DNA from: an uncultured bacterium
GTDB lineage: Bacteria; Bacillota_I; Bacilli_A; RF39; UBA660
Assembly: GCA_949285775.1 (NCBI GenBank)
Contig: CASEAD010000059.1
Coordinates: 1-5,752, forward strand
Direction: 5' to 3'
DNA length: 5,752 nt
The notes below the pieces were generated by a model, which had not been told where the DNA came from, made no database searches, and saw nothing but the letters and a program-made list of their open reading frames with translations. Within the stretch, counting starts at the first letter, position 1. Every line of letters starts with the position of its first letter. A program made the translations under genes and the position numbers. Shown here piece after piece: positions 1-5,219 of the stretch.

Positions 1-1866
1 AAAGCGTCATTTGCTGAAGGTATAGATAAAAACATAATGATACAACTTTATGAATTACAAAATACATATGTAAAAGAAATTGCTAGAAATAATCCCAAAA
101 ATATTAAAAATTTGGAAGAACTAAAAAAAGCAGTAGAAGAAATGCAAATAAAAAGAATAGAGAATATTATTATACCAGAAATACTAAAACTAATACAAAA
201 TGCTTTAGAAAATCCAAATATAAAGCCAATTTCAGAATATGATCAAGGAATAGATGCTAAAAACTGTATCACATCATTTTTTATACAATTTGGTTTTATA
301 AGTAAAACAAAATTTCATCTATATCCAAACGCATATACAGATAAAGGTAGATATCTAGATATAAGTATATATTACAACAACTATGCCTCAATACCTATTA
401 CCAAAGAAGAAGCTAAACTAATAACTTCCAAATTTCCATATATAAGTATTGTAGTAAATGGAAGTTATGATGCATATGGTATAAATTATGGTTATATAGC
501 AATAAAAGTTGACTTATTCAAACTAAAAGAATTTCATAAATTAAATTTACAAGAAAAAACAACTTCAATAAAAGAAGAAAAAATACCAGAAAGAATAAAT
601 AATGTTATTATTCCAGAAATACTAAAGTTAGCAACAATTGCCATAGAAGAAGCAAGCAGAACAAATTGGGAAAGAAGTAAATGGGCTCGTACTCCTGAAG
701 AATATAAAAATCTTAATACTTTTAATCTTAAAAAGTGTATTACACCATTTTTTGCTCAAAACTGTGAACTTTACTCAGGAACAGAGTTTTCTCTTGAAGG
801 ATTAAATTACACTTTGCCAATAAAAATAAAATATACATATGAATCAGAAATACCTATTACTGAAGAAGATGTAAAAATAATAAATTCTAAATTTAGTCCA
901 TATATAGAAATTAAATTAGGTAGCGCTAATTCTCCAGAACCTAATCTAGAGTACATAATGTCTCGTGGGTATGATATTTATGACTTATCCCAAAGCTATA
1001 CCCCCAGATATATAATATTTAATGCATATAACTACAAATACCTTTATATCTATATAAATTTAGATATAAAGGAAAATTTAAATAATTTTACAGAAAATAA
1101 TATAGTAGAACTTTATAAGCTAAAAAAACGATATATGAAATATGTTGGTCTTCCTTTAACAGATGATATATCAGAAAAATTAAAAGAAAATGACGAAAAA
1201 CAAGAAACAGAAATACTGATAGAAAGAATAAGATATGTTATTATTCCAGAGATACTAAAATTGGCCAAAATCGCTTTAGAATCTCCATATATAAAAAATA
1301 ATAAACTAATTGACGCTATAAATTATATAAAATCATCACTTTTTTTTGCCCAAAATGGGATAGTGACTAAAGCAAGATTTCATCTTCAAGAAAGTTCAGA
1401 ACTAACTATGAATATATATTATTCCGAATGTCCTTCAATCCCTATTACCAAAAAAGAAGCAGAACTAATAAATTCAAATTTTAGTTCATATATACACGTA
1501 AGAGTAAAGCAAGGTCAACCAATGACATATGACTTAGAGCATAAAGGCTATAACAGTGTTATAACCGGCTATCAATCTCGAAATTTTTTTAAAAAAGGAA
1601 ATCCTACCCAAGAATTTAAAGATTTTTATTGGACAGTTGCAAACCGCACTGGATATTATAATTATACTAATATACCTAGAATTGGTGAAAATGAAGTAAT
1701 ATATGAAAACATACCAATTTATGGTCGTGGAGATCCAATATACAGTTTAAATATCACACCAGAAGTCTCTAGCCATATAGAAATAAAAATTGCATTAGAT
1801 AATATTAATAAATGGCTTGAAACATTAGAAACAGAGTCACCAAGAATAAGAAAAAGAATTAAATAA
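1..1866 (+). CDS. Repeat-containing protein of unknown function (5' partial)
   Basis: I do not recognise this protein. The frame is open from base 1, and the first ATG (37) has no Shine-Dalgarno at proper spacing, so the gene most likely starts upstream; at least 621 residues are visible. Numbering from the ATG at 37, three diverged copies of one domain are seen. Each opens with a helix of the form RI-x-x-VIIPEILKLA (residues 40-52, 186-199, 397-410). A segment with FF-x-Q (81-84, 238-241, 436-439) follows, then a strand pair ending in S/E-IPIT and a helix (118-130, 271-283, 467-479), then a Y-I-x-I/V strand (around 135, 289, 485). Copies 1 and 2 end in a charged linker helix (LFKLKEFHKL, LYKLKKRYMKY), and the visible N-terminus (LYELQNTYVKEIA) looks like the same linker. 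No membrane segment or signal peptide is visible, but the true N-terminus is missing. The C-terminus is basic (RIRKRIK). The protein is rich in Ile, Lys, Asn and Tyr and looks soluble and accessory. Stop is TAA. Confidence 0.8.
   Translation, partial: KASFAEGIDKNIMIQLYELQNTYVKEIARNNPKNIKNLEELKKAVEEMQIKRIENIIIPEILKLIQNALENPNIKPISEYDQGIDAKNCITSFFIQFGFISKTKFHLYPNAYTDKGRYLDISIYYNNYASIPITKEEAKLITSKFPYISIVVNGSYDAYGINYGYIAIKVDLFKLKEFHKLNLQEKTTSIKEEKIPERINNVIIPEILKLATIAIEEASRTNWERSKWARTPEEYKNLNTFNLKKCITPFFAQNCELYSGTEFSLEGLNYTLPIKIKYTYESEIPITEEDVKIINSKFSPYIEIKLGSANSPEPNLEYIMSRGYDIYDLSQSYTPRYIIFNAYNYKYLYIYINLDIKENLNNFTENNIVELYKLKKRYMKYVGLPLTDDISEKLKENDEKQETEILIERIRYVIIPEILKLAKIALESPYIKNNKLIDAINYIKSSLFFAQNGIVTKARFHLQESSELTMNIYYSECPSIPITKKEAELINSNFSSYIHVRVKQGQPMTYDLEHKGYNSVITGYQSRNFFKKGNPTQEFKDFYWTVANRTGYYNYTNIPRIGENEVIYENIPIYGRGDPIYSLNITPEVSSHIEIKIALDNINKWLETLETESPRIRKRIK
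154..543 (+). repeat. Protein-level repeat copy 1 within the large + strand gene
   Basis: Residues 40-169 counted from the ATG at 37. It starts with KRIENIIIPEILKLI, continues through CITSFFIQFG (77-86) and SIPITKEEAKLI (118-129), and closes with the linker helix LFKLKEFHKL (160-169). The distance from the P of PEIL to the P of IPIT is 73 residues. This is the shortest copy. Boundaries are estimated by eye. Confidence 0.7.
592..1143 (+). repeat. Protein-level repeat copy 2 within the large + strand gene
   Basis: Residues 186-369. It begins RINNVIIPEILKLA, contains CITPFFAQNC (234-243) and EIPITEEDVKII (271-282), and ends at the linker helix LYKLKKRYMKY (359-369). It is longer than copy 1 because of a Tyr-rich insertion at about 300-335. 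P(EIL) to P(IT) spacing is 80 residues. Confidence 0.7.
1225..1824 (+). repeat. Protein-level repeat copy 3 within the large + strand gene
   Basis: Residues 397-596. It begins RIRYVIIPEILKLA, contains SSLFFAQNG (433-441) and SIPITKKEAELI (467-478), and ends with HIEIKIALDNINKWLETLE (580-598), which matches the closing strand and helix of the other copies. A roughly 80-residue insertion (about 492-572) separates the two halves. P(EIL) to P(IT) spacing is 65 residues. Confidence 0.65.
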
Positions 1867-1893
1867 AGAACATAACTAATAATTATATCCTTT
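1864..1893 (+). terminator. Hairpin at the 3' end of the repeat-protein gene, copy 1 of a shared element
   Basis: Arms 1865-1875 (aaagaacataa) and 1883-1893 (ttatatccttt) flank a 7-nt loop. The left arm overlaps the stop codon. As + strand RNA the 11-bp stem has two A/C mismatches; as - strand RNA both become G-U pairs. Only three T follow, so it is a weak intrinsic terminator. The same element recurs after the next gene. It could instead be an RNA-processing or protein-binding site. Confidence 0.45.
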
Positions 1894-1946
1894 AATTATG
1901 TATTTATATGTATTATGCAAACCTTTAACAAAGCATAAATTAATAC

Positions 1947-1975
1947 TTGACACTAAATAAACTTTATGATAGCAT
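1947..1975 (+). promoter_or_regulatory. Sigma-A-type promoter for the coiled-coil gene
   Basis: A perfect -35 TTGACA (1947-1952) is followed after 17 bases by TAGCAT (1970-1975), a 4/6 match to the -10 consensus. Transcription would start near 1982, giving a leader of about 28 nt that carries the Shine-Dalgarno GAGAGGA at 1996-2002. With the hairpin at 1864-1893, this accounts for the gap 1867-2009. No small ORF with a convincing start was seen there. Confidence 0.6.
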
Positions 1976-2009
1976 ATAAAATATTATCAAAGAAAGAGAG
2001 GAATATTTT

Positions 2010-2609
2010 ATGTTAAATAATGACACGCAAAGAGACTATAATAATATAATGGGAAAAATGAACAAAATAGCAGAACAAAGTACGAATATAATACAAAAAG
2101 CAGAAGAATATAAAATAAGAGAAGAAAGAAAAAAAGAAGAAGCCCAAATGGAGAAAGAAAAGGAAAAAGCAAAAAGATTACAAAAACTTGCAAATGAATG
2201 TGCTGAAATGTTAGAAAAAGCTATGAAAAACATTAATTATTCAAAATTAGTAAAATATAATTGGAGTCCAATTGATTCAAAATTAATAGGCAATAGCTTT
2301 CAAGAAAATCTTGCAAGCGCCGGTTTAATAAAAGAGGATAATAAATTAATAATTAGACTTATTTATACTGGGAGAAGACCACTAAAAAATTTAGAGTGGC
2401 ATTATGGCGATGGCTACAACTGTTCATATCTTTCTGAGTATTTATACCAAACAGGACTTAAAAAATACCTAGAAAGAGATACTATACCATGTATTCATAT
2501 ATGTGAGCCATCATCAACAGGATTAGACGCCTTAGATGTTTTTGTTTCTAACGAACCAGTAAAAAAAGAATATACTAAAACACGCACAACTAAAACACGC
2601 ACAAAATAA
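2010..2609 (+). CDS. Coiled-coil protein of unknown function
   Basis: 199 residues; I do not recognise the family. The start is supported by GAGAGGA ending 7 bases before the ATG and by the TTGACA promoter upstream. Residues 15-75 form a long, highly charged helix (many E/K/R, consistent with a coiled coil). Residues 76-182 look like a compact alpha/beta domain with LIIRLIYTG (113-121), a Gly/aromatic-rich WHYGDGYNCSYLSEYLY stretch (130-146), and the strand CIHICEPSS (161-169). The tail is basic: TKTRT twice plus K, from a 15-bp tandem duplication. No signal peptide or membrane segment is seen, so it is probably cytoplasmic. It sits just behind the repeat protein and shares its 3' hairpin, so the two may belong together. 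The tail of the domain (helix, then x-I-H-x strand) loosely resembles the repeats next door, which is suggestive only. Stop is TAA. Confidence 0.8.
   Translation: MLNNDTQRDYNNIMGKMNKIAEQSTNIIQKAEEYKIREERKKEEAQMEKEKEKAKRLQKLANECAEMLEKAMKNINYSKLVKYNWSPIDSKLIGNSFQENLASAGLIKEDNKLIIRLIYTGRRPLKNLEWHYGDGYNCSYLSEYLYQTGLKKYLERDTIPCIHICEPSSTGLDALDVFVSNEPVKKEYTKTRTTKTRTK
2574..2603 (+). repeat. Perfect 15-bp tandem duplication in the 3' end of the coiled-coil gene
   Basis: The unit actaaaacacgcaca occurs at 2574-2588 and again at 2589-2603 without mismatch. It is in frame and encodes TKTRT twice, so a gain or loss of units would only change the length of the basic tail. Confidence 0.9.
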
Positions 2610-2611
2610 TT

Positions 2612-2643
2612 TAAAGAACACAACCAACAATTGTGTCCTTTTT
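2612..2643. terminator. Hairpin between convergent genes, copy 2 of the shared element; likely bidirectional terminator
   Basis: Arms 2613-2623 (aaagaacacaa) and 2631-2641 (ttgtgtccttt) enclose a 7-nt loop. On the + strand the stem has one A/C mismatch and runs into five T (2639-2643), so it can end the coiled-coil gene transcript. On the - strand the mismatch becomes G-U and the stem is fully paired. It starts one base after the mltG stop codon, but the following T-tract is poor (aaattatttt). Confidence 0.6.
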
Positions 2644-3712
2644 AATATTCATACCATAAATTATTATTTCTTAACATACTTATAGTTTGATTGTGTTCAG
2701 TAGATGTCCTACTAAAATAAATCTCTCTATTAATATCCGCTACAAAATAATAATAATCATTATCTTCTGGATCTATAACAGCTTCTATTGCCTCGATAGA
2801 AGGATTACATATAGGAGATACAGGAAGCCCTGTAAAAGTAGCACACCTTGTATTATAATCATTACACGCACTTACTTCACTAGCATATAAATCTCTTTCT
2901 GATAAATCAACCCTAGCACCATAATAAGTAGTAACATCACTTCCTAAAGTCATACCAGAATCTAACCTATTATAAAATACCCCTGCTATACCTTTCCTAT
3001 CTTCTATACTACTTCCCTCTAATTCTACCATAGATGCTAAAGTAATTAACTCATGAATAGATAACTCACTATCCTCTATTTCGTCTTTATAATCAGATAA
3101 CTTTCTATCCATCTCATTTAACATTGAACTAAATATATCTCTTACACTAACATCTTCTGAAGAGAATATATAAGTATTAGGATATAAATAACCTTCTAAA
3201 GAATAATATATCTTATCATTTAATATATCACTACTTAAAAACCAATATTCATCTATTAATTCATTTAAATAATCTCTATCCTCTATTAAATTATAAACAT
3301 CTTCCTCACTATTATTGGTATTCTCTTCTATAATAGTAGCAACATCATTCATATTAATACCCTCATTAAATGTAAGTTTAATATTATTGGTATTACTACC
3401 TGTATTACTCGCTAGTATTTCGACAATTTTTTTAGTACCCATATTCTCAGACAACTCGTAGGTAGCAGCCTTTAAATTAGTATTACCCGATATATAAACA
3501 TATACCTTAAATGCTATAATACTTTTTATTAAATTATTATCTTTCAATGTATGGGCTATTGAATTAATACTTCCTTGTTCAATTATTACTTCTTTTAATG
3601 TATTATCATTACTTACTTTAGATAATCCATAATTATACAAACTACCTAAAAAAATAGTAATACTAATAATTAATACTAAGAAAGCAAGATATATATTTGG
3701 CTTTTTCCTCAT
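2642..3712 (-). CDS. mltG: Endolytic murein transglycosylase MltG (YceG-like)
   Basis: MltG cleaves nascent peptidoglycan glycan strands at the outer face of the membrane and thereby limits chain length. The 356 residues fit the family's usual 330-380. Residues 1-5 are a positive cytoplasmic start and about 7-29 form the single membrane anchor. A LysM-like region (about 38-115) follows, then the catalytic YceG domain. Family landmarks are SLEGYLYPNTY (171-181), LASMVELEG with candidate catalytic Glu 230 (225-233), GVFYNRL then SDVTTYYG (244-265), YNTR (286-289), GLPVSPICNP (295-304), YYYFVAD (320-326) and FSRTSTEHN (333-341). The start is fixed by GAAAGGGG at 3718-3725, five bases upstream of the ATG. 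It is the last gene of ruvX-yrzB-mltG, 26 bases after yrzB, the same order as yrrK-yrzB-yrrL in Bacillus. Three Cys lie near the active site (283, 290, 302), which is unusual for an exported domain. Confidence 0.95.
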   Translation of the reverse strand: MRKKPNIYLAFLVLIISITIFLGSLYNYGLSKVSNDNTLKEVIIEQGSINSIAHTLKDNNLIKSIIAFKVYVYISGNTNLKAATYELSENMGTKKIVEILASNTGSNTNNIKLTFNEGINMNDVATIIEENTNNSEEDVYNLIEDRDYLNELIDEYWFLSSDILNDKIYYSLEGYLYPNTYIFSSEDVSVRDIFSSMLNEMDRKLSDYKDEIEDSELSIHELITLASMVELEGSSIEDRKGIAGVFYNRLDSGMTLGSDVTTYYGARVDLSERDLYASEVSACNDYNTRCATFTGLPVSPICNPSIEAIEAVIDPEDNDYYYFVADINREIYFSRTSTEHNQTISMLRNNNLWYEY

Positions 3713-3738
3713 AGCAGCCCCTTTCTTTCTAATAAATA

Positions 3739-4023
3739 TTAATTATCTTCACTATTCTTACTATTCTCTTCCTGAATTGAATCTAATATAGTTTCAATAA
3801 TCTTCCATTCCCTATCAGTTTCAATTGGCATTAATTCAGTATTCTCGGCATTAGGATCAAATATAGAGGCATATACCTTAACATTACCGTCATCATCTGT
3901 AGTATTATCAGTATATACAATATAATTCTTTTTTGTTTCTTCTGATTCAAATGTAAATAAAACTTCGCAAGTAACTTCTTCTCCTTTATCATTCATTACT
4001 GTAAATGTATTTTTTTCTTCCAT
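3739..4023 (-). CDS. yrzB: DUF1292 family protein YrzB
   Basis: A 94-residue acidic cytoplasmic protein of unknown biochemical role. The family is recognised by the opening FTVMNDKGEEVTCEVLFTFESEETKKNYIVYTD layout (residues 7-39, described by position), the V-Y-A-S-I-F-D-P segment (49-56), and the closing W-K-I-I-E-T helix (73-78) with an Asp/Glu/Asn-rich tail. Length is normal for DUF1292. Shine-Dalgarno AAAGGAAG lies at 4031-4038, seven bases before the ATG and inside the end of ruvX, so the two genes are probably translationally coupled. Only three bases separate the ruvX stop from this ATG, and both genes are in the same frame. The position between ruvX and mltG matches the conserved Firmicute order. 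Stop is TAA. Confidence 0.93.
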   Translation of the reverse strand: MEEKNTFTVMNDKGEEVTCEVLFTFESEETKKNYIVYTDNTTDDDGNVKVYASIFDPNAENTELMPIETDREWKIIETILDSIQEENSKNSEDN

Positions 4024-4026
4024 AAT

Positions 4027-4446
4027 TCATCTTCCTTTCCTATCCAAATAACTTTGTAATATTATATTAGCAGCAAGACCATCAACTTTTTTCTTTCTTT
4101 TCTTTCGAGATAAATCAGCCTCTATTAATACTTGATTGGAAATAACTGAAGTTAGTCTTTCATCTTCTAAAATTACTTCTAATCCAAAGGATTCTTCAAG
4201 TAAATTCTTAAATTCTAAAGTTATTTCTGCTCTTTTTCCTATAGAATTATTCATATTTTTGGGATATCCTAAGACAATTACACCAATATCATTATCTTTT
4301 ATAATATCTTTAAGTTGTTTTAGTGTACTACTATAATCATCTTCCTTAAAATATAAAGTAGTTAATGTATTAGCAATCATACCTGTAGTATCACTAACAG
4401 CAACACCTAATGTTTTACTTCCTAAATCTAGGCCTAAATATCTCAT
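4027..4446 (-). CDS. ruvX: RuvX/YqgF-family Holliday junction resolvase-like nuclease
   Basis: A 139-residue RNase H-fold protein. The family is annotated as a putative Holliday junction resolvase, and the E. coli member YqgF is implicated in 16S rRNA maturation. Numbered from the chosen start, the sequence shows LGLDLGSKTLGVAVSD (4-19, first acidic residue D7), VLGYPKNMNNSIGKRAE (58-74), EDERLTS (94-100, E96) and KVDGLAANIILQSYL (120-134, D122). These supply the usual D-E-D set. A longer reading from 4467 adds seven residues, but I prefer 4446: GGAGG (4452-4456) is five bases before it, the family starts M-R-x-L-G-L-D, and the promoter's predicted start site (about 4465) lies downstream of the 4467 ATG's first bases. 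First gene of the ruvX-yrzB-mltG operon. Stop is TGA, the only one in this set of genes. Confidence 0.95.
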   Translation of the reverse strand: MRYLGLDLGSKTLGVAVSDTTGMIANTLTTLYFKEDDYSSTLKQLKDIIKDNDIGVIVLGYPKNMNNSIGKRAEITLEFKNLLEESFGLEVILEDERLTSVISNQVLIEADLSRKKRKKKVDGLAANIILQSYLDRKGR

Positions 4447-4451
4447 AAGAA

Positions 4452-4456
4452 CCTCC
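4452..4456 (-). promoter_or_regulatory. Ribosome binding site that decides the ruvX start
   Basis: A perfect GGAGG on the - strand, five bases upstream of the ATG at 4446. The in-frame ATG at 4467 has no comparable site, and the ATG at 4458 overlaps the GGAGG itself. Confidence 0.85.
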
Positions 4457-4471
4457 ATAGTCTTCACATAA

Positions 4472-4501
4472 ATTATAACATATAAATGCCTAATTAAACA
4501 A
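4472..4501 (-). promoter_or_regulatory. Extended -10 promoter of the ruvX-yrzB-mltG operon
   Basis: On the - strand a perfect TATAAT (4472-4477) is preceded by TGT, an extended -10. TTGTTT (4496-4501) lies 18 bases upstream as a weak -35. The predicted start is near 4465, giving a leader of about 20 nt. It sits directly behind the stop codon of the nucleotidase gene (4504), so the operon can be expressed independently of that gene. No terminator hairpin was seen between them, so read-through is also possible. Confidence 0.7.
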
Positions 4502-4503
4502 GT

Positions 4504-5091
4504 CTATTTATTTAGATCTAAAAAATATTTGTAAATATGATACCAACTAAATACTCTTGTAACATTCTTTTTATTAACTTTTAAATTATATGGAGCGTCA
4601 AAACATAAAACAGGTATAATATCGCTAATTTTAAGAACATTATTCTCTTTATCTTCTATCATAATATCAATTTTATTCTTAATACATTTCTCCTTCTTAT
4701 CACCAGGACCCGCTATTATTTCATCATATGGAATATTATTTTTATTTAACCACTCTTCTACATAAAAATTCATTGTATTTTCATATTGATTAGTTAAATA
4801 TTTATTATCTCTAGCAGATAAAATAATAATCTCATGTCCCATTTCTTTAAGTAAATGTAATACTTTAGCAGCATAAGGTCTTGGAGGAATAGATACCATT
4901 AAATCAAATATATATTCTCTCCAAAATTTATAATTTTCTTCCTCAGTAATCATAAATTGTTCTTCCATTAAGTATTTATAAGGATTAAATCCTCTATCAA
5001 TATTATTCTCAATACAAAACTTATGTCCACAAGAATAATGCCACTGCCCAATATCATTCAAAACCCCATCTATATCGACACCTATTCTCAT
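4504..5091 (-). CDS. HAD-superfamily 5'-nucleotidase, YqfW/NT5C-like
   Basis: 195 residues, probably a cytoplasmic phosphatase acting on nucleoside monophosphates; the substrate cannot be read from sequence. HAD motif I is GVDIDGVLND (4-13), with nucleophile D6 and general acid D8. Motif II is IILSARD (89-95, S92). The motif III lysine is probably in DKKEK (131-135). Motif IV is DIMIEDKENN (142-151, with E146 and D147). PVLCFDAPYN (160-169) near the end is typical of the 5'-nucleotidase NT5C-type branch seen in Bacillus YqfW. The cap is a helical insert between motifs I and II (about 20-75). Shine-Dalgarno AAAGGAAG lies at 5097-5104, five bases before the ATG. Stop is TAG. It lies upstream of the ruvX operon where ireB and alaS often sit in Bacilli, and is divergent from the YigZ gene. 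Confidence 0.88.
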   Translation of the reverse strand: MRIGVDIDGVLNDIGQWHYSCGHKFCIENNIDRGFNPYKYLMEEQFMITEEENYKFWREYIFDLMVSIPPRPYAAKVLHLLKEMGHEIIILSARDNKYLTNQYENTMNFYVEEWLNKNNIPYDEIIAGPGDKKEKCIKNKIDIMIEDKENNVLKISDIIPVLCFDAPYNLKVNKKNVTRVFSWYHIYKYFLDLNK

Positions 5092-5123
5092 TACTACTTC
5101 CTTTCTACTTTTTATATTTTATC

Positions 5124-5139
5124 ATAAATAATTATTTAT
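5124..5139. promoter_or_regulatory. 16-bp AT-only perfect palindrome in the divergent spacer, possible operator
   Basis: ATAAATAATTATTTAT is its own reverse complement. It overlaps a candidate -10 for the leftward nucleotidase gene (TATGAT on the - strand, 5121-5126), for which no convincing -35 was found. A repressor site is possible, but in DNA this AT-rich such palindromes also occur by chance. The rest of 5092-5219 holds only the promoter signals for the two flanking genes. Confidence 0.25.
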
Positions 5140-5173
5140 ATCTAGTGTTTTGTCTTTTTTTATTTGTAAATTA

Positions 5174-5202
5174 TTGTCTAACTAATAATGTTTTGATATA
5201 CT
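5174..5202 (+). promoter_or_regulatory. Extended -10 promoter of the YigZ-family gene
   Basis: TTGTCT (5174-5179, 4/6) and TATACT (5197-5202, 5/6) are separated by 17 bases, with TGA directly before the -10 (extended -10 form). The start would be at about 5207-5210, leaving a leader of only some 10-14 nt before the ATG at 5220. Confidence 0.6.
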
Positions 5203-5208
5203 TAAACT

Positions 5209-5214
5209 GGTGAT
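5209..5214 (+). promoter_or_regulatory. Atypical ribosome binding site of the YigZ-family gene
   Basis: GGTGAT lies five bases before the ATG. It complements the AUCACC portion of the 16S rRNA 3' end rather than the usual CCUCC core, unlike the GGAGG- or AAAGGA-type sites of the other genes here. Confidence 0.45.
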
Positions 5215-5219
5215 AACTA

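Noticed and set aside
37..39. ATG at 37 as the true start of the repeat protein
   Set aside because: There is no Shine-Dalgarno at suitable distance (the nearest purine run, gaagg at 16-20, is 16 bases away), the frame is open to base 1, and the residues around it resemble an internal linker helix.
1923..1933. Small inverted repeat ctttaacaaag before the coiled-coil gene
   Set aside because: Only a 4-bp stem with a 3-nt loop, no T-tract and no second copy; expected by chance.
2008..2233. Two overlapping - strand ORFs (61 and 65 residues) rich in Leu, Phe and Ser, resembling membrane peptides
   Set aside because: They are antisense shadows of the purine-rich coiled-coil codons of the + strand gene. 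They have no ribosome site, and the apparent hydrophobicity follows from the complement of AAA/GAA codons.
1..2643. Mobile element or prophage carrying the two orphan genes
   Set aside because: No transposase, integrase, terminal inverted repeat, tRNA-end duplication or phage structural gene is visible; the shared hairpin alone is not enough.
2687..2890. 67-residue + strand ORF
   Set aside because: It lies wholly antisense inside mltG, has no ribosome site and no recognisable motif.
4136..4336. 66-residue + strand ORF
   Set aside because: Antisense to conserved RuvX motifs and without start signals.
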